From Chitinophagaceae bacterium UBA4857 (lineage in GTDB: Bacteria; Bacteroidota; Bacteroidia; Chitinophagales; Chitinophagaceae), in the NCBI GenBank assembly GCA_002399735.1, contig DHEF01000056.1:1-64000 (forward strand): a DNA stretch of 64,000 nucleotides. Reading direction: 5' to 3'. A program made the position numbers and the translations under genes. Shown in pieces: positions 45,427 through 55,035 of the stretch (within the stretch, counting starts at the first letter, position 1; every line of letters starts with the position of its first letter). The notes under the pieces were generated by a model. That model was not told where the DNA came from. It did no database searches and worked only from the letters and a program-made list of their open reading frames with translations.

Positions 45427-46605
45427 CTACTTAAAATTCGCTTTCATTACACGCAGTACATTACCACCTAAAATCTTTCGGATAGATTTTTTACTGTACC
45501 CTTTTTCCAATAACGCCGCTGTTATTTTGGGGTAAGTAGTTACATCTTCTAATCCTTTAGGTAATGCACTAATACCATCGTAATCTGATCCTATGCCAAC
45601 ATAATCATCGCCTACCAGTTTTACGATGTAGTCAATATGATCAATCAAATCATTAATAGTTGGCTGCACATCTGTTATACTATTGCGCAAATATATACGC
45701 CATGCCTGTTGCAGTAACGCACTGTCTTTATGTACCTGCCACAAGGAATCCTGCACACGAGGTTTTTCTATTTTGTTCAATTGTGTTAATCGCTCATCAT
45801 ATGCTTTACTTATAAAGCCTGAATAAAAATTTATACAAATAACACCACCGTTTTTTGCTACTGCTTTTATTTGCTCATCCTTTACATTTCTAAATACCGG
45901 GCAAATAGCCCAAACCGAGCTATGTGATAGTATTACGGGCTTACTGCTTGCCGCCACCGCATCATAAAATGTTTGCTCTCCCGTATGTGATAAATCTACC
46001 AAAATCCCCAATTCATTCAAACGTTTTACCACCTGCACACCAAAACTGTTTAAGCCTTTATGTGTTAAACTATCACTCCGTTGGGTTTCATCCATAGCAC
46101 TGGTAGCCCAACTGGTACTGTTATTCCATGTAAGTGTTAAATAACGCATGCCGCGTTGATGCAGTGTATTTAACTTATCCATATCATCCTCAATCATATG
46201 ACCACCTTCTACACCAATAAGTGCTGCCAGCTTTTTTTGTTTAATGGCCTGCTTAACATCTTTATAATTTTTGGCCAGCACCATTCTGTCCGGATTACGA
46301 ACCACAATCTGTTCTAAAGAATCTATTTGCTCCATCGCATCTTTAAAAACACCTTCAGCATTTCGTGCTTTGGGTCCTGTAAACACTGAAAAAAATTGTA
46401 CATCCACACCGCCTTCTTCCCAACGGTCCAAATCACTATGTCCCTTTGTAAGCCTTTTAGAAATATCCTGTTTACCCAATACCTGTGCCGACAATACATC
46501 GTTATGCCCGTCAACCAATACTGCTTTTTTATGCAGCTTATCAGATCGTTGAGCCATTACCAGATTACATGCCAGTAAAACTCCCCATGTAAATAATAAT
46601 TTCAT
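45427..46605 (-). CDS. Membrane dipeptidase (peptidase M19), secreted
   Basis: 392 aa with signal peptide (LLFTWGVLLACNLVMAQ). The M19/renal-dipeptidase zinc site begins with H34 and D36 in VDGHNDVLSA; the bridging glutamate is in IGVEGGHMIEDD, and further ligands are in VDLSHTGEQTF and VILSHSSVWAI. A C-terminal GIGSDYDGI region completes the barrel. It hydrolyses dipeptides, often with D-residues or beta-lactam-like substrates, in the periplasm. It is convergent with the MORN protein gene, with only 4 nt between the stops and no terminator. Confidence 0.93.
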   Translation of the reverse strand: MKLLFTWGVLLACNLVMAQRSDKLHKKAVLVDGHNDVLSAQVLGKQDISKRLTKGHSDLDRWEEGGVDVQFFSVFTGPKARNAEGVFKDAMEQIDSLEQIVVRNPDRMVLAKNYKDVKQAIKQKKLAALIGVEGGHMIEDDMDKLNTLHQRGMRYLTLTWNNSTSWATSAMDETQRSDSLTHKGLNSFGVQVVKRLNELGILVDLSHTGEQTFYDAVAASSKPVILSHSSVWAICPVFRNVKDEQIKAVAKNGGVICINFYSGFISKAYDERLTQLNKIEKPRVQDSLWQVHKDSALLQQAWRIYLRNSITDVQPTINDLIDHIDYIVKLVGDDYVGIGSDYDGISALPKGLEDVTTYPKITAALLEKGYSKKSIRKILGGNVLRVMKANFK

Positions 46606-47043
46606 GCAGGTAAGTTAAGTAATTATCAGTATAATGTTATGGGGCTATCAGCAGTAGTTAGCAATGCCAAACGCTAAATGCTTAAAGCGAAAAGCATAGG
46701 ACTTAAAGCATTTAGCGTTGTGCATTTAGCGTTTAGCTTTAATTTGGGGCTATCAGCTGTAGTAATTCTAATCAGATTTTGTTCCGGCCTTCTGCAGTAG
46801 TGCAACGTCCCCGCACTTTGCCTACACACCGTTGCAGCTACTGTTTATAACCCCGCCCTTATAAAACAAAGCAAGTAAAACGAGCTGTAGTTTTATTGGG
46901 ACGGGGCTGTTAGTCCGGTAGCCTTTCAGCGGTATACAATATGCAACAAAAGTAAAACTCATTATACCGGCTTGGGTATAAAAAATGAGACGTCGATACG
47001 GCGTCTCATTTCTACATTTACTTTACAAATAATAAAAAAAACA
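46606..47043. repeat. Repeat-filled intergenic region
   Basis: No gene is visible. Two repeat-family ends lie at 46640-46668 and 46744-46775 (GGGGCTATCAGC(A/T)GTAGT). Between them is a separate imperfect inverted repeat, AACGCTAAATGC ... GCATTTAGCGTT (46675-46723), with a further copy at 46727-46740. 46797-46900 contains degraded repeat interior. The region ends at the proC terminator. Confidence 0.6.
46983..47011 (-). terminator. Terminator of proC
   Basis: 10-bp stem AAATGAGACG / CGTCTCATTT with a T-run on the minus strand. Confidence 0.85.
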
Positions 47044-47844
47044 TTACATATCACTGGTAATTTTTTTATAACTGGCCACTACCCCACGTATTAACGATGA
47101 ACTAAAGCCCTGGTGCTCCATTTCGTTTAAACCCGCAATGGTACAACCTTTAGGGGTGGTTACTTTATCAATTTCGTATTCAGGGTGGTTGCCATTTTTC
47201 AATAATAATTCTGCAGCACCTTTTACGGTTTGTGCGGCTATAAGCGATGCGGTTGCCGCATCAAAACCTATTTCTATACCACCTTGTATGTTGGCACGTA
47301 TATAACGCATGGCATATGCCGTACCACAAGCACCTAATACCGTGGCGGCATCCATTAGTTTTTCGTCAATGTTTACAATTTTGCCCAGCGTAGTAAATAA
47401 ATCGTTTACCAATTTATTTTGTTCCGGTGTTGCCCTTGTATGGCAAATACAGGTAATGCTTTCCTGTATAGCAATGGCGGTATTAGGCATGGCTCTGAAT
47501 ACGGCAATCTTGTTTTTGCCCAAAACCTCATCAATATCATTAACCGATACACCGGTTACCACCGATATTAAAATTTTAGGTTGTTTTAAGGCAGTCTTAA
47601 ATTCCTGCAAAACGGTCTGCACCTGAAAAGGTTTAACCGCCAATATAATTACATCGCTTTGTTTTACAGCAGCAACATTATCGGCAGTAACAACTACACC
47701 CAGTTTTTTAATAGCGGTTGCGTTGTCAACATTTCTTTTGGTAACAATAACATCGGCAGGTTTGCTAAACTTACTTTTTATAAGTCCTTGTGCAATGGCA
47801 GTACCTAAGTTACCGCCACCAATGATGGCTATTTTAGTTGACAT
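47044..47844 (-). CDS. proC: Pyrroline-5-carboxylate reductase
   Basis: ProC reduces pyrroline-5-carboxylate to proline with NAD(P)H. The Rossmann motif IGGGNLG is at residues 8-14. The conserved PNTAIAIQESITC-type segment (VFRAMPNTA) is present in the middle, and the dimer-forming C-terminus carries GCTIAGLNEMEHQGF in place of the more common GGTT motif. 266 aa is a normal length. It has its own terminator and is separated from purL by 252 nt of repeats. Confidence 0.94.
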   Translation of the reverse strand: MSTKIAIIGGGNLGTAIAQGLIKSKFSKPADVIVTKRNVDNATAIKKLGVVVTADNVAAVKQSDVIILAVKPFQVQTVLQEFKTALKQPKILISVVTGVSVNDIDEVLGKNKIAVFRAMPNTAIAIQESITCICHTRATPEQNKLVNDLFTTLGKIVNIDEKLMDAATVLGACGTAYAMRYIRANIQGGIEIGFDAATASLIAAQTVKGAAELLLKNGNHPEYEIDKVTTPKGCTIAGLNEMEHQGFSSSLIRGVVASYKKITSDM

Positions 47845-48096
47845 GGTAGTATAAATTTGACAATTAGATAATTTGAAAATTTGCCAATGAGGTTTTATTA
47901 CTTCTCAGGAGACTTGCACATTGCCGAATAGAATTACCACAGTACAAGAGTGCGACGCAACAGCCGATGCTAGTAGTAATGCAGTCGATAAACAAAAAAT
48001 ATTCAGACGTTAGTATATAGATGTTAGTATGCAGACTGCCTACCAGCCGTAAAACTATAAAGTCTATTATCTATATACTAACATCTAATATCTATA
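47845..48096. repeat. Repeat-filled spacer between purL and proC
   Basis: 47858-47892 is AT-rich TTTGACAATTAGATAATTTG-type repeat. 47911-47994 is a good dispersed-repeat copy (CATTGCCGAATAGAATTACC, AGAGTGCGACGCAAC, CTAGTAGTAATGCAG). 48009-48082 holds a perfect 14-bp inverted repeat (GTTAGTATATAGAT / ATCTATATACTAAC). Confidence 0.65.
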
Positions 48097-50301
48097 CTAC
48101 GCCTTCGATAATTTTTCACCAATAGCGTTATCATAAATATTTTTCCAACTACTAATGGTTGCCCAGCTTTGCTGATCCACCAATACCTCTCCGTTGGTTA
48201 CTACACCAATTTTAGTAAACGGTGTACCTGCTGCCGCGGCCTCAAAAACTTCTTGTTTATCTGCACTTACCGATACCATCACACGGCTCTGACCTTCGCC
48301 AAATAACCAGGCATCGGTACGAATATCTTTTGTAGTAGCTAATGTAAATCCTAAGCCACGGTTAAAACCAGCCTCGCATAAAGTAACAAATAAACCTCCT
48401 TCACTCACATCATGTGCAGATGCCACTAATTTATTTTTAATCAGGCCGCTTACTGTTTGTTGTAAAGCGAACTCCTCCTCTAAATTAAAATAAGGTGCTG
48501 CTGATTTTGTTACTCCATGAAAAGAATGCAGGTATTCAGAACAACCCAAATCGTTGGTTACATTACCTAATACATAAATAATATCGCCGACTTGTTTAAA
48601 GTCCAAAGTCATTTTATCGGCAATATTTTCCAACATACCTACCATACCAATAGTTGGTGTTGGGTTAACCGGACCATCGGGGTTTTGGTTATAAAAACTT
48701 ACGTTACCACCGGTAACAGGCGTATCAAACTTACGGCAGGCATCACCCATACCATTAATAGCATTTACAAATTGGTAGTACACTTCCGGATCGTAAGGGT
48801 TACCAAAGTTTAAACAGTTGGTTACGCCTAATGGCGCACCACCGCTACAAACTATATTACGGGCAGCTTCGCTTACCGCAATCATAGCACCTTTGTATGG
48901 GTCGGCATATACATAACGGCTGTTACAATCTGTTGTAATAGCAACCGCCTTAGTTGTATCTTTTATCGCCACAATAGCTGCATCTGAAGGTTGGTTGGTA
49001 GATGAGTTGGCAATACCTACCATGCTATCGTACTGGTTATATATCCATTGTTTAGAAGCAATAGTGGGCAAGCCCATTATTACTTCGGCCACTTGTTGTA
49101 AATTTTCCGGAACGGCAATTTCATCAGCGTTAAACTTGGCAATTTCGGCTAAATATTTAGGCTCGGTATAAGCACGGTCGTACACAGGAGCACCACCACC
49201 TAATACTAAATCGTGTGCAGGTAATTCAGCTTCCAGTTCACCATGCATGTAAAACTTCAGCAAGCCATCATCCGTCACTTCGCCAATTACCGAGCATGGT
49301 AAATCCCATTTTTCAAAAACGGCTTCTACTTCTGCCTCACGGCCTTTTTGTGCTACCAGCAACATACGTTCCTGGCTTTCGCTTAACAATAACTCCCAGG
49401 TTTTCATGTTGGCCTGGCGGGTTGGTACTTTGTCAAGGTCAATACGCATACCTACACCACCTTTAGCACTCATTTCGGCAGTTGAGCAAATAATGCCCGC
49501 CGCACCCATATCCTGCATACCTACAACCGCACCGGTTTGTATTACTTCTAAACAAGCTTCTAATAATTTTTTCTCCTGAAAGGGGTCACCTACTTGTACA
49601 GCAGGTAATTCTTTGGTGCTTTCGGCAGAAATATCGGCCGATGCAAAGGATGCACCACCAATACCATCTTTACCCGTTGCACTACCTACAAACATTACCG
49701 GGTTACCCAAACCTTCGGCAGTAGCCGAAACTGTTTGGCCGGCTTTTACTATACCCACACTCATGGCATTAACCAACGGGTTGGTATGGTACGACTGATC
49801 AAAATATATTTCGCCACCAACGGTTGGCACACCAAAACAGTTACCATAATGACCAATACCATGTACCACACCGGCCAGTAAATGTTTTGTTTTATCCTCT
49901 TCCAGTTTACCAAAACGTAATGAGTTTAGTGCTGCAATCGGGCGGGCACCCATGGTAAAAATATCGCGGTGAATACCACCAACACCGGTAGCGGCACCCT
50001 GGAAAGGCTCAATAGCTGATGGGTGATTATGCGACTCAATTTTAAAAACAACGCCCAGGTTATCGCCAATATCCATTAAACCCGCATTTTCCTCACCGGC
50101 TTTCACCAGCATTTTACCACCTTCACGGGGTAAGGTTTTTAGCCATTTAATAGAGTTTTTGTAGCTACAGTGCTCACTCCACATACCCGAAAAGGCACAC
50201 AATTCATTAAAATTGGGAACACGGCCCAGTTTCACTTTTATTAATTCAAATTCTTCTTCTGTTAGTCTTAACTGTTGGGCTGTTTTAGCAGTAATTTCCA
50301 T
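48097..50301 (-). CDS. purL: Phosphoribosylformylglycinamidine synthase, PurL subunit
   Basis: The 734-aa small-type PurL is the ATP-dependent synthase that makes FGAM from FGAR in purine synthesis; it needs PurQ and PurS, which are not in this window. Signature segments are FSGMWSEHCSYKNSIKWL near the N-terminus, VFKIESHNHPSAIEPFQGAA, GGIHRDIFTMGARPIA, and the second AIRS-like repeat with TDCNSRYVYADPYKGA. The -7 box is about 40 nt upstream. Confidence 0.96.
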   Translation of the reverse strand: MEITAKTAQQLRLTEEEFELIKVKLGRVPNFNELCAFSGMWSEHCSYKNSIKWLKTLPREGGKMLVKAGEENAGLMDIGDNLGVVFKIESHNHPSAIEPFQGAATGVGGIHRDIFTMGARPIAALNSLRFGKLEEDKTKHLLAGVVHGIGHYGNCFGVPTVGGEIYFDQSYHTNPLVNAMSVGIVKAGQTVSATAEGLGNPVMFVGSATGKDGIGGASFASADISAESTKELPAVQVGDPFQEKKLLEACLEVIQTGAVVGMQDMGAAGIICSTAEMSAKGGVGMRIDLDKVPTRQANMKTWELLLSESQERMLLVAQKGREAEVEAVFEKWDLPCSVIGEVTDDGLLKFYMHGELEAELPAHDLVLGGGAPVYDRAYTEPKYLAEIAKFNADEIAVPENLQQVAEVIMGLPTIASKQWIYNQYDSMVGIANSSTNQPSDAAIVAIKDTTKAVAITTDCNSRYVYADPYKGAMIAVSEAARNIVCSGGAPLGVTNCLNFGNPYDPEVYYQFVNAINGMGDACRKFDTPVTGGNVSFYNQNPDGPVNPTPTIGMVGMLENIADKMTLDFKQVGDIIYVLGNVTNDLGCSEYLHSFHGVTKSAAPYFNLEEEFALQQTVSGLIKNKLVASAHDVSEGGLFVTLCEAGFNRGLGFTLATTKDIRTDAWLFGEGQSRVMVSVSADKQEVFEAAAAGTPFTKIGVVTNGEVLVDQQSWATISSWKNIYDNAIGEKLSKA

Positions 50302-50653
50302 TTTTATGAAGTTGTAGCGTTAATTGAGCTTTTAAAAGAAGTGCAAAAGTACAAATGATGATTGAATGGGCGTAAACAGTTATTAACTTTTTACACATAC
50401 TTCACTTATTTTACCGGTTTCAACCCCGAGCCAAGGTTTGTGTATTGCTTCGGGGATGCAGTTTTTCATGGCATCATCGTTGCAATCAGGTGATTGTTCG
50501 CAATCTTTTCTTTCAGTGAAAGAAGAGATGAGAGCCTCCGTTCACCGCCCCTTCAATGGGTATCAAATAAAAACCCTCATTATCAAAATAGTTATTTGCT
50601 CATAAAACTTACCAATAATATATTTACTTTCGTTCGTTTAAAGCGTTTTTCAT
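50302..50653. repeat. Divergent intergenic region with repeat traces
   Basis: No gene is visible. A purL -7 box (TACTTTTG, minus) is at 50344-50351. 50415-50530 holds GC-richer repeat-like sequence (AACCCCGAGCC, GCTTCGGGGATGC, TGGCATCATCGTTGC). A TACTTTCG near-match to the -7 box lies about 30 nt before the membrane-protein gene. Confidence 0.45.
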
Positions 50654-51919
50654 TTGGAGCATTTGCTTTTTGCCACTTATCTGGTATTATTTGCCTGGCT
50701 GGTAACCAAAACTACCTTTTTTACTAATTCAGGCTTAAACAAGGCCCAGTTGGTCATGCTTTTTTTAATAAAAGTACTCATGGGCATTTTTTATGGCTGG
50801 ATGGGTATTTATTACGATGGCTATGCCCGCATGTTAGATACCTGGTTACATCACCAAAACGGTTTAGACCAATATCATTTATTAACCAGCGATCCGGCAG
50901 CTTACATTAAAAGCTTTACCCATGACCCCTATGAAAACACCGAAGGCGTAGGTAAATTTTTCGCCTCACATAATTCGTACTGGAACGATTTAAAGGGAGT
51001 TATGTTTGCCAAAATCCTTTCTATTTTTAATATTTTTAGCTTTGGCGAATATTATGTAAACGTTATTTTCTACAGCTTTTGCTCCTTTTTTGCACCGGTA
51101 GCATTCTATAGGGTTGCCAACGATTTATTTCCAACAAAACGTATTACTAACCTTATTGCCTGTTTTCTGGTCCCTTCATTTGTTTACTGGTCAAGCGGTA
51201 TTCACAAGGAAGGTTTACTGGCGGTAGGCATTGGCCTCATTGTGTACCATGTATACTTTGGCTTAAAAACCAATACCTGGCCCATAAAACGTTGGCTGTC
51301 TTTTGCCCTGGCTTTAATACTATTATTTACTTTACGCAACTTTATACTGGTAGTATTATTACCGGCTGTGTTGGTTTGGGTATTGGCAAGCAGGTTAAAA
51401 AAGCGTAGGTTATTATTTTTCGTTGGTGTTTACACCCTTTTTATTATTATGTTTTTTGGCTTACGTTTAATAAACAACTCACTCGATTTTCCGGCCGTAG
51501 TGGTAGAAAAACAAAAAGCCTTTATCAACAACCCCGGCAATACCTCTATTGATATAACCGCCATGGAAGCCACTTTCAGCGATTTTGTAAAAACCGCTCC
51601 CCAGGCAATATCATTTACCACCATTCGTCCGTTCCCGTCCGATGCCAACCATATTTTATCGCTTGCCGCCGTGGTAGAAATAATCGCTATATGGTTGTTA
51701 ATTATATTGTTTATTTTTTTCTCCGATATAAAATACCAGGACAAGGCCTACTTATTATTTGTACTCTTCTTTTCCATCACTTTTTTACTAGCAATTGGTT
51801 ATAGTGTAAATAATCTGGGTGCAATAGTGCGTTACCGCAGTTTAATTTTTCCCTTATTTATGGCACCCATACTATCCGGTATAAATTGGCAACGACTAAA
51901 AGCAAAGCTAAATTTTTAA
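50654..51919 (+). CDS. Polytopic inner-membrane protein, unknown function
   Basis: 421 aa with about ten hydrophobic segments. Distinctive parts are a soluble loop with YYDGYARMLDTWLHHQNGLD near the N-terminus and the segment LVPSFVYWSSGIHKEGLLAV. A C-terminal pair of helices is followed by IVRYRSLIFPLFMAPI. The HKEG pattern in a loop after a transmembrane helix recalls glycosyltransferase-like GT-C membrane enzymes, but no family motif is certain. The start is a TTG at 50654 because no ATG is near; the first hydrophobic segment begins at once. Confidence 0.6.
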   Translation: MEHLLFATYLVLFAWLVTKTTFFTNSGLNKAQLVMLFLIKVLMGIFYGWMGIYYDGYARMLDTWLHHQNGLDQYHLLTSDPAAYIKSFTHDPYENTEGVGKFFASHNSYWNDLKGVMFAKILSIFNIFSFGEYYVNVIFYSFCSFFAPVAFYRVANDLFPTKRITNLIACFLVPSFVYWSSGIHKEGLLAVGIGLIVYHVYFGLKTNTWPIKRWLSFALALILLFTLRNFILVVLLPAVLVWVLASRLKKRRLLFFVGVYTLFIIMFFGLRLINNSLDFPAVVVEKQKAFINNPGNTSIDITAMEATFSDFVKTAPQAISFTTIRPFPSDANHILSLAAVVEIIAIWLLIILFIFFSDIKYQDKAYLLFVLFFSITFLLAIGYSVNNLGAIVRYRSLIFPLFMAPILSGINWQRLKAKLNF

Positions 51920-52068
51920 ATATATATTTTTTATAATATGTAATATTTAAGCCGAATAACCCATAAAATAAACTAACACTTGTATTTTTTTTCAATTTAT
52001 TTCCTATTATTTCACAATTATGCTATGAATTACAAAATAAAATTTGAATTTATTAAATAATGATGTTT

Positions 52069-52080
52069 TTTTGTACAAAA
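52069..52080. promoter_or_regulatory. TTTTGTACAAAA palindrome before glnN
   Basis: A 12-bp perfect palindrome in an extended near-dyad (TGTTTT ... AAAACA) ending about 10 nt before the glutamine synthetase ATG. Candidate operator or promoter part; no TAnnTTTG box is present. Confidence 0.4.
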
Positions 52081-52090
52081 CACAAAACAT

Positions 52091-54280
52091 ATGTCCCTTC
52101 GTTTTCAAGCAATTTCCAACATCTCAGCTGCAGAGGATGCAAACCCTGGTAATACGGGTAAGATTACTGCTACGTTTGGCAGTAATGTATTTACTTTAAA
52201 AACTGCTCGTGAGTTTTTAAGTGATGAAGCTTATAAAAGCTTAGTTTCTTCTATTAAAAACGGACAAAAAATTGACCGTTTTATGGCTAACCAGATTGCT
52301 ACAGGTGTTAGAGCCTGGGCCGAAACCAAAGGTGTTACCCACTATACACACTGGTTTCAACCCTTAACCGGAAGTACTGCTGAAAAACACGACTCATTTT
52401 TCACCTTAAAAAGTGATGGCACTCCTATTGAGCAATTTGAAGGCGACGCATTAATACAACAAGAACCGGACGCTTCTTCTTTCCCTAATGGTGGCTTACG
52501 TGCTACTTTTGAAGCCCGTGGTTATACCGGCTGGGATCCTACTTCCCCACCCTTTATTATTGAAATTGGTGCAGGCAAAACCCTGTGTATACCTACTATA
52601 TTTATTTCTTACACCGGTGAGTCTTTAGACTATAAAGCTCCATTGTTAAAAGCGATTGATGCACTTAACAAAGCCGCTGTAGATGTATGTCATTATTTTG
52701 ATAAAAACGTAAGCAAAGTTGCCCCTACATTAGGTTGGGAGCAGGAATACTTCGTTGTTGACGAAGGTTTATTCAATGCCCGTCCTGACCTGGTAATGTG
52801 TGGTCGTACCGTATATGGTCATAACTCTGCCCGTAACCAACAATTAGAAGATCATTATTTTGGTTCTATTCCTGAACGTGTGTATGCTTACATGCGTGAC
52901 TTTGAAAACGAATCATACAAATTAGGTATTCCTTTACGCACCCGTCATAACGAGGTAGCACCTGCACAGTTTGAGTGTGCACCTATTTTTGAAGAAGTAA
53001 GTGTGGCCGTTGATCACAACTCTTTATTGATGGACGTGATGGATCGTGTTGCCCGCCGTCACAAATTACGTGTGCTACTACACGAAAAACCATTTGCCGG
53101 TATTAACGGTAGTGGTAAACATAATAACTGGAGTATGGCTACCGATACAGGTGTTAACTTATTAGCACCCGGTAAAACGCCAAAAACCAATTTAATGTTC
53201 CTTACATTTTTTGTAAACACCATTAAAGCGGTGCATGATTATGCCGATATTTTAAGAGCATCAATCGCTTCAGCTTCTAACGATCATCGTTTAGGTGCTA
53301 ACGAAGCGCCTCCTGCCATTATCTCAGTATTCATTGGCCAATACTTGAGTAAAGTATTAAACGATGTTAAAGAAAGAGTTGGTGATAATTTTGACGAGCA
53401 GGATGAAAGCATGCTGAAGATCGACATTCACAAAAGCATTCCTGAATTATTATTAGATAATACCGACCGTAACAGAACTTCTCCTTTTGCCTTTACGGGT
53501 AACAAATTTGAGTTCCGTGCAGTAGGTTCTACAGCCAACTGCGCCAATCCTATGACCGTGTTAAATACGATTATGGCGGCTACCTTAAAACAATTTAAAG
53601 CCGATGTGGACGGTTTAATTGAAAAAGGTGAGAAAAAAGAAATCGCTATCATGCACGTTATACGTGAGTATATTGTAGCCAGTGAAAAAATTCTTTTCGA
53701 AGGTGATGGTTATAGCGAAAACTGGGAAAAAGAAGCAGAGAAGAGAGGTTTGCCAAACGTAAAAACTACGCCTTTGGCATTAGACGGAATGGTTACTGAT
53801 AAAGCCAAACAGTTATTCCACAGTTGCGGTATTTACAGCCACTCTGAGTTAGAAGCCCGTCACGAAATTGAATTGGAAAAATACATTAAAAAAATTCAGA
53901 TTGAAGGACGTTTAATGGGCGAATTGGCAACCAGTCATATCCTGCCTCCTTCTATCCGTTACCAAAATCTTTTAGCCTCTAACATTAAAGGCTTAAAAGA
54001 AGCCGGTCTATCAGAAGAAGCTTTCAGCAACCAAAAACAAATTTTAGACAAAATTTCCGAGCATATCAACAAGGCAAGCGATCTGGTAGAAAAAATGATT
54101 GAAGCCCGTAAAATATGCAACAACATGGAAGATACCCGCACCAAAGCCATCGCTTACCAATCGCAGGTAAAAGATGCCTTCTTTGATGCCATCCGTTACC
54201 ACGCCGATAAATTAGAATTATTGGTTGATGACAAAAACTGGTACCTGCCTAAATACCGTGAGTTATTATTCTTAAGATAA
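52091..54280 (+). CDS. glnN: Glutamine synthetase type III (GSIII)
   Basis: This 729-aa enzyme makes glutamine from glutamate, ammonia and ATP. The length and an N-terminus with FGSNVFTLKTAREFLSDE and THYTHWFQPLTGSTAEKHDSF are those of GSIII, the form typical of Bacteroidota, not of GSI or GSII. Active-site stretches include GWEQEYFVVDEGLF, RTRHNEVAPAQFE, and GSGKHNNWSMATDTGVN. It lies downstream of amt, consistent with ammonium assimilation, although the two are more than 9 kb apart. A palindrome just before the ATG may be a nitrogen-responsive site. Confidence 0.96.
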   Translation: MSLRFQAISNISAAEDANPGNTGKITATFGSNVFTLKTAREFLSDEAYKSLVSSIKNGQKIDRFMANQIATGVRAWAETKGVTHYTHWFQPLTGSTAEKHDSFFTLKSDGTPIEQFEGDALIQQEPDASSFPNGGLRATFEARGYTGWDPTSPPFIIEIGAGKTLCIPTIFISYTGESLDYKAPLLKAIDALNKAAVDVCHYFDKNVSKVAPTLGWEQEYFVVDEGLFNARPDLVMCGRTVYGHNSARNQQLEDHYFGSIPERVYAYMRDFENESYKLGIPLRTRHNEVAPAQFECAPIFEEVSVAVDHNSLLMDVMDRVARRHKLRVLLHEKPFAGINGSGKHNNWSMATDTGVNLLAPGKTPKTNLMFLTFFVNTIKAVHDYADILRASIASASNDHRLGANEAPPAIISVFIGQYLSKVLNDVKERVGDNFDEQDESMLKIDIHKSIPELLLDNTDRNRTSPFAFTGNKFEFRAVGSTANCANPMTVLNTIMAATLKQFKADVDGLIEKGEKKEIAIMHVIREYIVASEKILFEGDGYSENWEKEAEKRGLPNVKTTPLALDGMVTDKAKQLFHSCGIYSHSELEARHEIELEKYIKKIQIEGRLMGELATSHILPPSIRYQNLLASNIKGLKEAGLSEEAFSNQKQILDKISEHINKASDLVEKMIEARKICNNMEDTRTKAIAYQSQVKDAFFDAIRYHADKLELLVDDKNWYLPKYRELLFLR

Positions 54281-54301
54281 TGTCTATTGTTTTAGTATGA
54301 T

Positions 54302-54326
54302 AAAACCCTGCTTCGGCAGGGTTTTT
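54302..54326 (+). terminator. Terminator of glnN (UUCG loop)
   Basis: 10-bp stem AAAACCCTGC / GCAGGGTTTT with a TTCG tetraloop and T-run. Confidence 0.92.
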
Positions 54327-54330
54327 ATTT

Positions 54331-54660
54331 TTATGACGTCCCACAACCCCTCACAAGGAAAGGCTTAGAGAATTGAGTACGCATATTTTTTGTTAACCAG
54401 CGTCCAAACCTTGATTGGACTTTTGTTGCGTCGCACACTTGTGCACCTGTAACACTACTCAACATTATGCAAGGCGCACCCCGACTTGTCGGTGGTACTG
54501 CATTAATTCTATGGGGCATTGTGTTGCTAACCCCGAGCTTGGCACAGTGCGTTTGGTTCGAGGCAGTACTCCGTATTTTAGTCGGAGTGCTTGTAACTTT
54601 ACTCAACATTTCCACAAAGCGGAACAAATAGTGCAAAGTTCATCTAGTTTACCCGACGGT
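54331..54660 (-). repeat. Dispersed intergenic repeat copies (reverse)
   Basis: GATTGGACTTTTGTTGCGTC, GCACACTTGTGCACCTGTAA and CATTATGCAAGGCGCACCCC follow in the same order as at 29342 and 36690. A second partial copy (GTAACTTTACTCAACATTTC, GCGGAACAAATAGTGCAAAG) follows at 54592-54640. A 146-codon frame over this region is repeat-derived. Confidence 0.7.
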
Positions 54661-55035
54661 ACGTTCTATTCGTTAATCTGTATTTTGTTAATTACAAAAT
54701 CGTATTGTCCTAACAACAATACAAAATGCATAATGCCAATACGTTGGCTTCCATCATCTAATTTTTGTTGTAAATTGTGTTGCATAACATTAAGAAGGCA
54801 TAACAGAAATTTTATCAAAACAACAGGTTTGGCGACATGCGGGCTGAAGTGCTAAAACTCAACTTCAGAATTTCTATTCCGCCAATGCTGTGAGTATTGA
54901 CTTTTTTTGTAATTTATCCAACGGCTCACAGCATTGGCTTCGTACGTGCAAAATTGAAAGTTCTGTTCATTTTTGTCCCATACTATCGCCAAGCCGTTTC
55001 CGTTATCAGTAATTGTAACACCCAACAACAACAAT
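54661..55035 (+). other. Hairpin-rich leader of the accessory patch
   Basis: No gene is visible. Inverted repeats are ATTTTGT/ACAAAAT (54682-54700), GTATTGT/ACAATAC (54702-54722), CTGAAGT/ACTTCAG (54844-54868) and the long GCCAATGCTGTGAG / CTCACAGCATTGGC (54881-54938). The region precedes the GNAT gene and differs in composition from the repeat-filled spacers. Confidence 0.5.
54881..54938 (+). repeat. 14-bp perfect inverted repeat
   Basis: Arms 54881-54894 and 54925-54938 flank a 30-nt AT-rich loop. With the nearby CTGAAGT/ACTTCAG hairpin it may mark the border of an inserted gene cassette; this is inference. Confidence 0.55.

Noticed and set aside
54415..54855. Possible 146-aa gene on the plus strand
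   Set aside because: The frame lies in dispersed-repeat sequence and hairpin-rich leader, shares its words with non-coding copies elsewhere, and has no recognisable domain.
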